A stretch of DNA of 64,000 nt from Myxococcus fulvus. GTDB lineage: Bacteria; Myxococcota; Myxococcia; Myxococcales; Myxococcaceae. Both the position numbers and the translations under genes were made by a program. Location: positions 682,001 through 746,000 of the forward strand of contig NZ_FOIB01000005.1 of assembly GCF_900111765.1 (NCBI RefSeq), read 5' to 3'. The notes beneath the pieces are model-generated. The model did no database searches, had not been told where the DNA came from, and saw only the letters and a program-made list of their open reading frames with translations. Of this stretch, positions 26,296 to 36,126 are shown piece by piece. The stretch's first letter is position 1; each line of letters opens with the position of its first letter.

Positions 26296-26359
26296 CTGAA
26301 AAGCATCGAGGCCACCTGAGGGAAGCTTGGGCTCCCCAGGGTGGCCTCGGGTGTTTCAG
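26296..26359. terminator. Hairpin after exbD
   Basis: Perfect 9-bp stem GAGGCCACC (26308-26316) / GGTGGCCTC (26340-26348), enclosed by an outer CTGAAA (26296-26301) / TTTCAG (26354-26359). It lies between convergent genes and could act on both transcripts. Confidence 0.6.
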
Positions 26360-26362
26360 CCG

Positions 26363-26386
26363 GGCGCCCCATTCACGTGGGGCGCC
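26363..26386. terminator. Second hairpin between convergent genes
   Basis: Perfect 8-bp GC stem GGCGCCCC (26363-26370) / GGGGCGCC (26379-26386) with an 8-nt loop, immediately beyond the first hairpin. No T-tract. Confidence 0.5.
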
Positions 26387-26411
26387 TCGACTTCAGGCGC
26401 GAGCCTTCCGC

Positions 26412-28256
<1,845 letters not shown>

Positions 28257-28383
28257 GGCCACTCCTGCGTGACGGCTCGCTGCCCACCCTCCAGGGAGGG
28301 CCTCGGGTCAGCGGCGCGAAATTGAGACACAGGAAGTGTGGCGGCGACTGATTTTTGAGTCAACCCTGAATGACACCCTGCGT

Positions 28384-28408
28384 TGAGGGGCAACCCGTCT
28401 GCCCCTCA
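28384..28408. terminator. Hairpin downstream of the dehydratase genes
   Basis: Perfect 9-bp stem TGAGGGGCA / TGCCCCTCA with a 7-nt loop, placed 19 bp after the dehydratase stop on the minus strand and before the acyl-CoA dehydrogenase gene. No T-tract, so it may be a weak or Rho-assisted terminator. Confidence 0.5.
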
Positions 28409-28426
28409 CCGCAGGACTGCAAAGCG

Positions 28427-29116
28427 CTACTTCTTGACCTTCTTGGCCGAGGGGAGCGTCGCCGTCTTGGCGGCGGGCTTCTCCCGGGGCGCCGTCTTCT
28501 TGGAGGAGGCGCCGGCCGGACGCTCGTCCGAGTCCTCGTCGTCCTCTTCCTCGTCCTCGGAGGCGCCCGTCGCCTCGCTCACCCCGCCGGTGGTGCTGGG
28601 GGTGGGCACGGGGGCCGCGAGGCTCTCGCGCGGCACCTCGATGACGATGGGGCTCTGACCCGAGCGCTGACGGTTCTCGTCCTCGAGCGAATAGAAGAGC
28701 TGGATGTGCGCGCCGCCCTTCATCACCAGCTCACCGCGCTGGTTCTCCGCCCACAGGTCGATTTCGACGTAGTAGCGGCCGCCGGTGCCGTGGCGGTTGC
28801 TCACCCGGCCCTTGCAGACGACGGTGTCGCCCGGCCAGACCATCTTGTTGAAGCGCACGTTGTAGCGGCGCATCTGGCCACCGCGGGCCCAGTCGCTGAT
28901 GAGCTGGCCGAGCATGCCCATGACCAGCATGCCAGGGGCGTAGACGCTCGGCATGCCCACGCTCTTGGCGTAGATCTCATCGACGTGGACCGGGTTGTAG
29001 TCCCCCGAGGCGCCCGCGTACCGGGACAGCTGGACGCGGTCGACGGGGGCCTTGGCCAGGGCCGGCAGCTCGTCCCCGACGCGGATGGACTCGAAGTAGA
29101 GCTTGCGCGCGGGCAT
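28427..29116 (-). CDS. MaoC-type hot-dog dehydratase, catalytic subunit (HadB-like)
   Basis: A 229-residue protein. The hydratase-2 motif YAGASGDYNPVHVDEIY carries the catalytic Asp and His. It should hydrate or dehydrate (R)-3-hydroxyacyl-CoA/ACP. About 80 C-terminal residues form an acidic stretch, then a Lys/Ala-rich tail that is not part of the fold. The stop of the partner gene overlaps the start (GTGATG); either GTG 29119 or ATG 29116 is possible, with AAGGAG upstream. It pairs with the next hot-dog gene in a HadAB-like heterodimer (inference). Confidence 0.85.
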   Translation of the reverse strand: MPARKLYFESIRVGDELPALAKAPVDRVQLSRYAGASGDYNPVHVDEIYAKSVGMPSVYAPGMLVMGMLGQLISDWARGGQMRRYNVRFNKMVWPGDTVVCKGRVSNRHGTGGRYYVEIDLWAENQRGELVMKGGAHIQLFYSLEDENRQRSGQSPIVIEVPRESLAAPVPTPSTTGGVSEATGASEDEEEDDEDSDERPAGASSKKTAPREKPAAKTATLPSAKKVKK

Positions 29117-29565
29117 CACGGGGTCTCCTTGGTGGCGCGGACCACGAGCGTCCGGCGGGCTCGGAACACCAGGTTGCCTTCCTCGTCGCGGCCTTCGTCC
29201 TCGATGACCGCGATGTCCATCTTCCCCGACGGACCCTGGCGCTCGGAGACGTCCGCCACGCGCGTGGAGACGTAGATGCGGTCTCCAGCGAAGATGGGGC
29301 GCTCGTACTCGAAGCCCTGCTCCGCGTGGAGCAGGCTCTTGATGCCCACCCCCAAGAGCTCCCTCAGGTCCGCGGCCGAATGGAAGGACGCGGGGAAGGT
29401 GGGCGGCGCGATGATGGTGGGGTAACCGGAGGCCCGAGAGTACTCCTCGTCGTAGTAGATGGGATTGTAGTCGCCGATGGCCTCCGCGAAGCGGCGGATG
29501 GCACCCTTCTCCACTTCGTTGAGCGTCGGCGGCGAGGCACGGCCGATCGCATTCTTGTCCAGCAT
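29116..29565 (-). CDS. Hot-dog dehydratase partner subunit (HadA-like, FAS1-type dehydratase)
   Basis: A 149-residue single hot-dog protein related to the N-terminal MaoC-type dehydratase domain. The corresponding motif reads AIGDYNPIYYDEEY: the catalytic His is replaced by Tyr, so this is probably the substrate-binding or stabilising subunit. HAEQGFEYERPIFAGD is the family's central strand. It is directly coupled to the catalytic subunit, and it lies 14 bp after the dehydrogenase gene. Confidence 0.83.
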   Translation of the reverse strand: MLDKNAIGRASPPTLNEVEKGAIRRFAEAIGDYNPIYYDEEYSRASGYPTIIAPPTFPASFHSAADLRELLGVGIKSLLHAEQGFEYERPIFAGDRIYVSTRVADVSERQGPSGKMDIAVIEDEGRDEEGNLVFRARRTLVVRATKETP

Positions 29566-29579
29566 TATCCCTCTCCTGA

Positions 29580-30581
29580 CTAGCGTCCGGCCGGAAGCTC
29601 GAGCACCGTGAGGAGCCCAGCTTCGGCGGCCGTCAAGCGTGGCGCGGCATTCACCAGCGCGTTCGCGGTGGCCCGGTCGCCCGCCACTCCCCCCGGGATT
29701 TCCAGCACCAATCGAGGGTCCGCATCGATTTCGATGCGGTCCTTCGGGTCCTCTGCCCCCACGGCGATGGTCAGCTCCAGTCGCACCCGCTCCTGCCCGT
29801 CCTCCAACCCGACCACCGACTGGAACATGCCCGCCACCCGTCCCTTCTTCACCGCGAACGCTCCACCCGAGATGTCCTCCTCGGCGAAGACGGGGGCTAC
29901 CTCTTCCTCGTAGTCATCACAATCCAACCCCAGGCCCAATGCCGCGAGTGCCGCCGACTCCACCAGCCCCACGTGGCCGAGTTGCTCACCATCCACCAAC
30001 TCGAAGAACTCCTCCTCGGTCAGCCCCGCGCCCACCTTGCGCTGCAGGGCCTCACGCCGGGTGCGCGCGTCCACCACCCGCGTGACGCTGGCGCGCCGCA
30101 CGGGCCCACACACCTGCCCGGCCGTGGCCACCAGCCGGTCCAGGACGAAGCCCGGGTTGACGCCCGCGCCCAGCACCGCCACCTCGGCGCGCTGCGCGGC
30201 CTGGTCCAGCTTGTCCGCCAGCTCCGGGTGGTTGAGATAGGGGAAGGCCAGCTCCTCGCACGTGCTGACCACCGGCAGGCCCAGCTTGATGGCCTCGAGC
30301 AGCTGCTCCATCACCTGCGGCAGCCGTGAGCCCGTGGCGTGCAACAGCACCACGCCCTTGCGCCGGCCCACCGCCTTCTCCAGCGAGTCCACCACCTTCA
30401 CGCGGGGCGCGGGACCTCCCAGCACGTCACCCAAGGGGCGACCGACCAGGGAGGGATGGGTATCCACGGCCCCAATCAATTCCACTTCCGGGCTGGACAG
30501 GGATGCCTTGGCAATCTCCTGCCCGATGAATCCCAGCCCCATCACGACCACCGGCACCGGCCCTGCTGGGGCTCTAGCCAT
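29580..30581 (-). CDS. Rossmann-fold dehydrogenase (dihydrodipicolinate reductase / 2,4-diaminopentanoate dehydrogenase-like)
   Basis: A 333-residue protein with an N-terminal NAD(P)-binding motif VVVMGLGFIGQEIA, then a substrate domain containing AVLGAGVNPGFVLDRL, which is typical of the dihydrodipicolinate-reductase-like group that includes 2,4-diaminopentanoate dehydrogenase. The substrate here is unknown. It heads a probable three-gene operon with the two dehydratase subunits. It is divergent from the HD-GYP regulator gene. Confidence 0.78.
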   Translation of the reverse strand: MARAPAGPVPVVVMGLGFIGQEIAKASLSSPEVELIGAVDTHPSLVGRPLGDVLGGPAPRVKVVDSLEKAVGRRKGVVLLHATGSRLPQVMEQLLEAIKLGLPVVSTCEELAFPYLNHPELADKLDQAAQRAEVAVLGAGVNPGFVLDRLVATAGQVCGPVRRASVTRVVDARTRREALQRKVGAGLTEEEFFELVDGEQLGHVGLVESAALAALGLGLDCDDYEEEVAPVFAEEDISGGAFAVKKGRVAGMFQSVVGLEDGQERVRLELTIAVGAEDPKDRIEIDADPRLVLEIPGGVAGDRATANALVNAAPRLTAAEAGLLTVLELPAGR

Positions 30582-30688
30582 CGGAGATTGCTCCAGGATT
30601 CCAAGGGGTTAGCGTTGAAACGCAGCCTTGCCGCGCACCATAAATCACACCTTGGCGGGCAGGCAAGCATCACTTGGTTCCACGCATC

Positions 30689-30736
30689 TTGCGCAATGCG
30701 AGAACCTTCAAGGATTTCCGGGGCTTGCGCGCGCAA
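30689..30736. promoter_or_regulatory. Two related palindromes upstream of the HD-GYP regulator
   Basis: TTGCGCAA (30689-30696) and TTGCGCGCGCAA (30725-30736) are perfect palindromes sharing the same ends, in the 238-bp divergent region. A TATAAA box at 30777-30782 could be the -10 of the regulator gene; no good -35 is seen. Confidence 0.3.
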
Positions 30737-30819
30737 AACCGTCAGGGGGGCCCTGTTTGGGTGCGCGACAAGGCTGTATAAAGAAAGACAGGCCCAAAAT
30801 CCCCCGGAGACCCTCCAAC

Positions 30820-31935
30820 ATGGACCGCATCCTCGTGGTGGATGACGACGTGCTCATCCTCGCCGCGCTCTCCCGGATCCTCCAGACGGAAGGCTATGAC
30901 GTCGTCACGCACAGCGACCCCGCGCTCGCCGCGCGCGAGGTGGGCTTCTGCGTGGTGCTGACGGACTTCATGATGCCGTACCTCAACGGCATCGAGCTGT
31001 TGGGCGCCCTGAGGGAGAAGAACCCGAAGGCGGTGCGACTGATGCTCACGGCGGCGGCGGACTTCCGCGTCGCGTCCGAGGCGGTCAACCGCGGCGAGGT
31101 GTTCCGGCTGCTCGGCAAGCCGTGGTCGCTCAGCGAGCTGACGAGCAGCGTGCGCCAGGCCGTGGAGCACTACCGGCTGGTGGAGGCCAACGAGCGGCTG
31201 ACGCGCGAGGTGGCGGAGAAGAACGCGGAGCTGGTGGCCATCAACCAGGACCTGGAGCGTCGGGTGGTGGAGCGCACCACGGGCCTGCTGGACGGGCTCA
31301 TCAGCGCGCTGGACTACCGCGACACGGAGACGCAGTGGCACTCGCGTCGGGTGGCGCTGTACTCGCGTCGGCTGGCGGAGGAGGTGGGCCTGGTGGGCGC
31401 CGCGCTGGACGTGGTGGAGCAGGGAGCGCTGCTGCACGACATCGGCAAGATCGGCGTGCGGGACTCCATCCTGCTCAAGCCCGGACCGCTGACGCCGGAC
31501 GAGTGGGTGGAGATGCGCAAGCACCCGGAGTTCGGCTACCGGATGATGGCGAAGATGCCCTACCTGCACGAGGCGGCGCTCATCGTCCTGCAGCACCAGG
31601 AGCGCTGGGACGGAAACGGCTATCCCCAGGGGCTGTCCCGCGAGGACATCAGCATCGGCGCGCGCATCTTCTGCATCGCCGACACGGTGGACGCCATCAC
31701 CTCCGACCGACCCTACCGCAAGGGGCGGCCCATGAGCGTGGCGCGGGATGAGATCCGCCGGTGCGCGGGCACCCAGTTCGACCCGAACCTGGCGGACGCG
31801 TTCCTGCGCATCCCGGAGACGGAGTGGCAGCGCATCCGCCACCAGGTGGAGCAGCTCGAGGAGGAGGAGAACCAGCGCTGGCGCAGCCACCCGCTGGGGG
31901 TCCCCGCACCGCTCGCCCGCGCGAGCGGCGCCTGA
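30820..31935 (+). CDS. Response regulator with HD-GYP phosphodiesterase domain
   Basis: A 371-residue protein. Receiver domain about 3-118 with D8-D10, phosphoacceptor D49 and K100 (LLGKPW). A coiled-coil linker (about 120-155) leads to the HD-GYP domain: H206-D207 in LLHDIGKIG, HPEFGYRM, QHQERWDGNGYP with GYP at 267-269. All metal-binding and signature residues are present, so c-di-GMP hydrolysis is predicted. The ATG at 30820 is chosen because it begins the receiver fold. Divergent from the dehydrogenase gene. Confidence 0.92.
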   Translation: MDRILVVDDDVLILAALSRILQTEGYDVVTHSDPALAAREVGFCVVLTDFMMPYLNGIELLGALREKNPKAVRLMLTAAADFRVASEAVNRGEVFRLLGKPWSLSELTSSVRQAVEHYRLVEANERLTREVAEKNAELVAINQDLERRVVERTTGLLDGLISALDYRDTETQWHSRRVALYSRRLAEEVGLVGAALDVVEQGALLHDIGKIGVRDSILLKPGPLTPDEWVEMRKHPEFGYRMMAKMPYLHEAALIVLQHQERWDGNGYPQGLSREDISIGARIFCIADTVDAITSDRPYRKGRPMSVARDEIRRCAGTQFDPNLADAFLRIPETEWQRIRHQVEQLEEEENQRWRSHPLGVPAPLARASGA

Positions 31936-31945
31936 GCCACGGCCG

Positions 31946-34093
31946 TCAGGGCGACAGCGTCACCGCGGTGACCTCGCGGATGACGTCGCCCTCCAGCAGC
32001 GCGTCCACCACGTCCATCCCCGAGGCCACCTCGCCGAAGGCCGTGTAGCGGCCGTCCAGGTGCGGCTGGGGCGCGTGCGTGAAGAAGAACTGGCTGCCGC
32101 CCGTGTCCTTGCCGGACAGGGCCATGCCCAGCGTGCCGCGCGTGTACGGACGGCGGGTCATCTCGCAGCGGATGGAGTGCCCCGGGCCGCCCTCCCCGTC
32201 CCCTCGCGGGTCTCCGCCCTGCGCGACGAAGTCCGGCACCACGCGGTGGAAGGTGACGCCGTTGAAGTAGCCCTTGCGCGCGAGCGCGTACAGGTTGCCC
32301 GCCGTGAGGGGCGCCTCGTCCGCGTCCAGCCGCACCGTGATGTCGCCCTTGTCCGTGCGCAGCACCAGCCCCGCCCCCTTGGGCGCGGGCTCCGGGCGGA
32401 AGGCGTAGGCGGGCAGCTCCACGCGCTCGGAGCGCACGGGCTGGCCGGTGAGCTTCGTCAGCGACTCGGCGGCCACGCGGCGCACGTTGGCGTGAGGCAG
32501 CGACAGCCACTGCCGGAACCGGGGCTCCGCGGCCTGGCCCTGCAGGGCCACGAGCGCGCCGGCCACCGGGTCCGCGAGGTCCGGCTGGGACGGCACCCGC
32601 TCCGCCAGCGCCTCGAGCTCCGGCGGCATCGCGGGGGGCTTGAGCAGTCCCAGCGTCGCGGCCGCGGAGCCCGCGACCACCAGGTCCTCGTCCTTCAGGA
32701 GTGCGCTCACCGCCGTGGCGCCGCGGAGCACGGGGCGCTCGGCCAGGACCTCCATCGCGGTGAGCCGCACGCGCGCGGCCGGGTGGCGCAGGTAGCCCAC
32801 CGCGAAGTCCGCGGGCGTCTTCTTCGAGAAGAGCGCCACCTCGCGAAGGCCCAGCGCCAGCCGGCGCTCCTCGGGCACCTTGTCGAAGCCGCACGTGCGC
32901 ACGTCCGCCACCACGCCGCGCTGCCGGTCCAACGCCGCCGCCAGCCGACAGTCGAGCCAGCCCAGGTCCGCGCGCGCGATGTCCGACGCCGCGCCCCGCT
33001 CCGCGTCCGCCAGCGCGAGCCGCAGCGCCACCAGCACCGGCGCGCCGAAGTCGGGCAGCCCCTGCTGCGCCAGCGCCAGCAACGGGTGTCCATCCGCCGA
33101 GCGCGCCAGCGTCTCCACCCGGGGCGTCGCGCCCGTGGGCACGGGCGTCTCCATGCCTCGCGCCACGCGCTTCGCCCGAGGCGCCAGTCCCTCCAGCACG
33201 TCCAGCGGCACGCAGGGCCCGCCACACGTGGCCGCGAGCTTCGCCAGCGAGCGCGCCGCCTCCGCCGCCACGCGCGGCACCGGGTCGTCCAGCAGCCGGC
33301 CCAGCACCACCGCATCCTCCGGACCGCCCACATCACCGAAGGCCTTCGCGCACAGGCCACGCACGTCCGCGTCCGCGTCCTCGAGGCAGCGGCGCAGCGT
33401 GGGCAGTTCCTCCGCGCGCTTCGCCGTGGCCAGCAGATAGGCCGCGCCATAGCGCGACTCCACCGGCACCCCGGCCGCGAGCAACGCCCGCGCGGGCGCC
33501 AGCGGCACGTCCTTCACCACCGCCGCGCCGCCCCGACGCGCCGCCACACCGAGCACCAGCGCGGCCTTGCCCGCCGTCGCGACCTCCCTGCCCTGCAGGC
33601 GCTCCACCAGCCGCGCCAGCGCGTCCTGGGTCGCGAGCCGTCCGAGGGAGTCGAGCTGCGCGTCGCGCGCGTCCAGGTCCTGCTCCGCCGCCTCGGCCTC
33701 GAGCAGCGGTGCCGCCAGCCGCGCACGCTCGGCGTCCGTCGGGGCCTCCCACGCCAACGCCAGCTCGCCCACCGCGAAGGCGGCCTCACCGCGCACGCGG
33801 GGCGCCGGGTCCTTCAGCCCTCGCACTACCACGTCCAGCGTGGCCAGGTCCTGGATGCGCGCCAGCGCGCGATAGGCCCGCGCCCGGACTCGCGAATCCG
33901 GCGCGTCGTGGGCCAGCGCCGCGAGCTGCCCGTCGCTGAGCGAGCGGCGGTCCTCCCAGTCCAGGATGCGCGCCATCACCTCCGGGTCCGGAGGCGCCTC
34001 GTTGGAGCCGCGGACGCCGCGGTGACAACCGGAGAGCAGGACGACGAGGGCCAGGCAGACGTGGGGAAGTCGGACGGGGCTCAAGCGGCGCAT
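31946..34093 (-). CDS. Lipoprotein with HEAT repeats fused to cyclophilin peptidyl-prolyl isomerase
   Basis: A 715-residue lipoprotein: signal ending LLSGC (Cys about 23), then HEAT-like helical repeats (for example ARAYRALARIQDLATLDVVV, PRVRGEAAFAVGELAL) over about 480 residues, and a C-terminal cyclophilin domain of about 170 residues with FHRVVPDFVAQGGDP, GTLGMALSGKDTGGSQFFFT and DGRYTAFGEV. Catalytic Arg, Phe and Gln are visible. It likely acts as an envelope folding factor or scaffold. The ATG at 34093 gives a clean signal peptide; longer extensions are rejected. Divergent from the zinc-ribbon gene. Confidence 0.88.
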   Translation of the reverse strand: MRRLSPVRLPHVCLALVVLLSGCHRGVRGSNEAPPDPEVMARILDWEDRRSLSDGQLAALAHDAPDSRVRARAYRALARIQDLATLDVVVRGLKDPAPRVRGEAAFAVGELALAWEAPTDAERARLAAPLLEAEAAEQDLDARDAQLDSLGRLATQDALARLVERLQGREVATAGKAALVLGVAARRGGAAVVKDVPLAPARALLAAGVPVESRYGAAYLLATAKRAEELPTLRRCLEDADADVRGLCAKAFGDVGGPEDAVVLGRLLDDPVPRVAAEAARSLAKLAATCGGPCVPLDVLEGLAPRAKRVARGMETPVPTGATPRVETLARSADGHPLLALAQQGLPDFGAPVLVALRLALADAERGAASDIARADLGWLDCRLAAALDRQRGVVADVRTCGFDKVPEERRLALGLREVALFSKKTPADFAVGYLRHPAARVRLTAMEVLAERPVLRGATAVSALLKDEDLVVAGSAAATLGLLKPPAMPPELEALAERVPSQPDLADPVAGALVALQGQAAEPRFRQWLSLPHANVRRVAAESLTKLTGQPVRSERVELPAYAFRPEPAPKGAGLVLRTDKGDITVRLDADEAPLTAGNLYALARKGYFNGVTFHRVVPDFVAQGGDPRGDGEGGPGHSIRCEMTRRPYTRGTLGMALSGKDTGGSQFFFTHAPQPHLDGRYTAFGEVASGMDVVDALLEGDVIREVTAVTLSP

Positions 34094-34142
34094 GGGCTGG
34101 GGCCTAGGCCAATTCCCCGCGAAAATCCAGGGGTTAGGCCGC

Positions 34143-35111
34143 GTGCCGTTTGACACGTCCGCCCCGGCCCCGGAAGATGCGCCTTCGCATCTCTCAGCAG
34201 GAGCGCCGGTCCTGAACTGCCCTGGCTGCGGCTCGAAGGTAGCCGCCAACTCATCCATCTGTCCCGTCTGCGATTACATCATCGACGGCTCGTTCCTCTC
34301 CGCCGAGCCCCCCGCGGACAACGATGAGGACACGGGCGTCGGAGAAGCCCCCCGTCCACCTCCCGCCCGGAAGCCCGCCCCCGCGCGCCCCCGCCCCGCG
34401 AAGTCCGGCGCCCGGCCCGCTCCCGCCGCCGCGGCGGGTGGGGACGCCACCAACGTGCGCAGCGTGGACGACATCGCCCGGAGCGCCTCGCAGCGCGCCA
34501 GCCGTCCCGCGCCCGCGCGCGCCGGTGGCACGGCCCCGCGTCGTGCCCCGGCGCCCGCTCCCGCTCCAGCTCCCGTCGCCACCGGGCCCGACCCGTGGTC
34601 CCGCGGCGCGGCGCGCGACGACGACGACGAGAACAACCACGCCATCGCCGACCCGGACGAGCTCATCCAGGACGCGAAGGACCTGCTGGGCGCGATGAGC
34701 GCGGGCGACAAGATCGCCTTCTACAGCGCGGGGCTCGTCGTCCTGTCGTGCTTCGTGCCGTGGAAGGAGACGGCGGCGGACGGTGACGCGCTGGGCTTGA
34801 TGAGCCTGGGCTTCGGTGCCTTCCTGCTCGCGCTGCTGACGATGGGGGCCATCGGCGTGCGCGTGCGCTCCACCTTCCCCAAGCTCAACCCCGTGGTGCC
34901 GTGGATGGCGCAGCTCTTGACCACGTTCCTGTGCCTCATCTGGTGCATCGTGTTCATCAAGGTGTCCTCGGACACGGCGCTGGTGCCCAGCCCCGTGGGC
35001 AACTCGGAGATGATGAACTCATCCCCCAGCTTCGGCGTCTTCATCGGCATCCTGGGCTCGGTGGGCGCGCTCATCGGCGCGTTCCTGGGACTCAAGGGTC
35101 GCCAGGACTGA
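34143..35111 (+). CDS. Zinc-ribbon membrane protein of unknown function
   Basis: A 322-residue protein. N-terminal zinc ribbon CPGCGSK...CPVCD, Pro/Ala/Arg-rich linker of about 110 residues, an acidic patch (DDDDENN), then four hydrophobic segments (GDKIAFYSAGLVVLSCFVPW, LGLMSLGFGAFLLALLTMG, QLLTTFLCLIWCIVFI, FGVFIGILGSVGALIGAFLG). The start is taken as GTG at 34143; an ATG at 34092 overlaps the divergent lipoprotein start. Function unknown; a regulatory or signalling role is only a guess. Confidence 0.72.
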   Translation: MPFDTSAPAPEDAPSHLSAGAPVLNCPGCGSKVAANSSICPVCDYIIDGSFLSAEPPADNDEDTGVGEAPRPPPARKPAPARPRPAKSGARPAPAAAAGGDATNVRSVDDIARSASQRASRPAPARAGGTAPRRAPAPAPAPAPVATGPDPWSRGAARDDDDENNHAIADPDELIQDAKDLLGAMSAGDKIAFYSAGLVVLSCFVPWKETAADGDALGLMSLGFGAFLLALLTMGAIGVRVRSTFPKLNPVVPWMAQLLTTFLCLIWCIVFIKVSSDTALVPSPVGNSEMMNSSPSFGVFIGILGSVGALIGAFLGLKGRQD

Positions 35112-35190
35112 CGTCCCTCCCGCTCGCGCGGCCCGGGCGCCACGAAAGTGGTGCCGTGCCGCGCGCGGCCGTTCTACCGTCCTCCGCACC

Positions 35191-36126
35191 ATGTCCGACG
35201 CCACGCCCCTGTCCCGCCTCACCGCCGCGCTCGGCGGCACCGTCTTCGGTCAGCCCCGCGTGCTCGCGGACCTGGTGACGGCCTTCCTGGCGCGCGGCCA
35301 CGTGCTGCTGGAGGGCGTGCCCGGGGTGGCCAAGACGCTCACCGCGCGCAGCATGGCGGGCGCGCTGGGGTTGCTCTTCACGCGCATCCAGTTCACCCCG
35401 GACCTGATGCCCGCGGACATCCTGGGCACCAACGTCTTCCAGCCGCAGGACAACGCCTTCCGTCTGGTGAAGGGCCCCATCTTCACGGAGGTCCTGGTCG
35501 CGGACGAAATCAACCGCACGCCGCCCAAGGCCCAGGCCGCGCTCCTGGAGGCCATGGAGGAGCGACAGGTCACCATCGACGGCGTCACCCACGCGCTGCC
35601 GCCGCACTTCTTCGTCGTCGCCACGCAGAACCCGCTGGAGCTCGAGGGCACCTATCCCCTGCCCGAGGCGCAGCTGGACCGCTTCCTCATGCGCGTGCGC
35701 GTGGGCTACCCGGACTCGGACGCGGAGACGACCATGCTGCGCGCCTTCCATCAGCGCGAGGGCCGCGTGCCCTCCGTCGAGCGCGTGCTGGACGCCCCCA
35801 CCCTGCTGGAGCTGCAGGCCCGCGCCGCCCGCGTCACCTGCGACGACTCCATCCTCCAGTACGTGGTCGCCGTGGTGCGCGACACGCGCGCCAACCCCCG
35901 CGTGCGCCTGGGCGCGAGCCCCCGCGCGGCGCAGGCGCTGCTCGCCGCGTCCAAGGCCCGCGCGGCGCTGAATGGCAACGACTTCGTCACCCCCGATGAC
36001 GTCAAGGGCGTGGCCGGCAGCGTCCTCAACCACCGCCTGCTGCTCAAGGCCGAGGCCGAGGTGGAGGGCCTCACCTCCGACGACGTGCTGAAGCAGACGC
36101 TCGAGCGGGTCCGGGTCCCCCGGTGA
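35191..36126 (+). CDS. MoxR-family AAA+ ATPase
   Basis: A 311-residue AAA_3 protein: Walker A GVPGVAKT (about 42-49), Walker B VADEINR with D105-E106, sensor FFVVATQNPLELEGTYPLPE, and a C-terminal lid with SPRAAQALLAASKARA. MoxR proteins act as chaperones for partner complexes that often contain a DUF58 protein. Here the DUF58 gene overlaps by 4 bp (GTGA), so they should work together. The preceding gap is 79 bp. Confidence 0.93.
   Translation: MSDATPLSRLTAALGGTVFGQPRVLADLVTAFLARGHVLLEGVPGVAKTLTARSMAGALGLLFTRIQFTPDLMPADILGTNVFQPQDNAFRLVKGPIFTEVLVADEINRTPPKAQAALLEAMEERQVTIDGVTHALPPHFFVVATQNPLELEGTYPLPEAQLDRFLMRVRVGYPDSDAETTMLRAFHQREGRVPSVERVLDAPTLLELQARAARVTCDDSILQYVVAVVRDTRANPRVRLGASPRAAQALLAASKARAALNGNDFVTPDDVKGVAGSVLNHRLLLKAEAEVEGLTSDDVLKQTLERVRVPR

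Noticed and set aside
31748..34153. An 801-codon open frame on the plus strand
   Set aside because: It is antisense to the HEAT/cyclophilin gene, with repetitive Arg/His composition and no recognisable domain.
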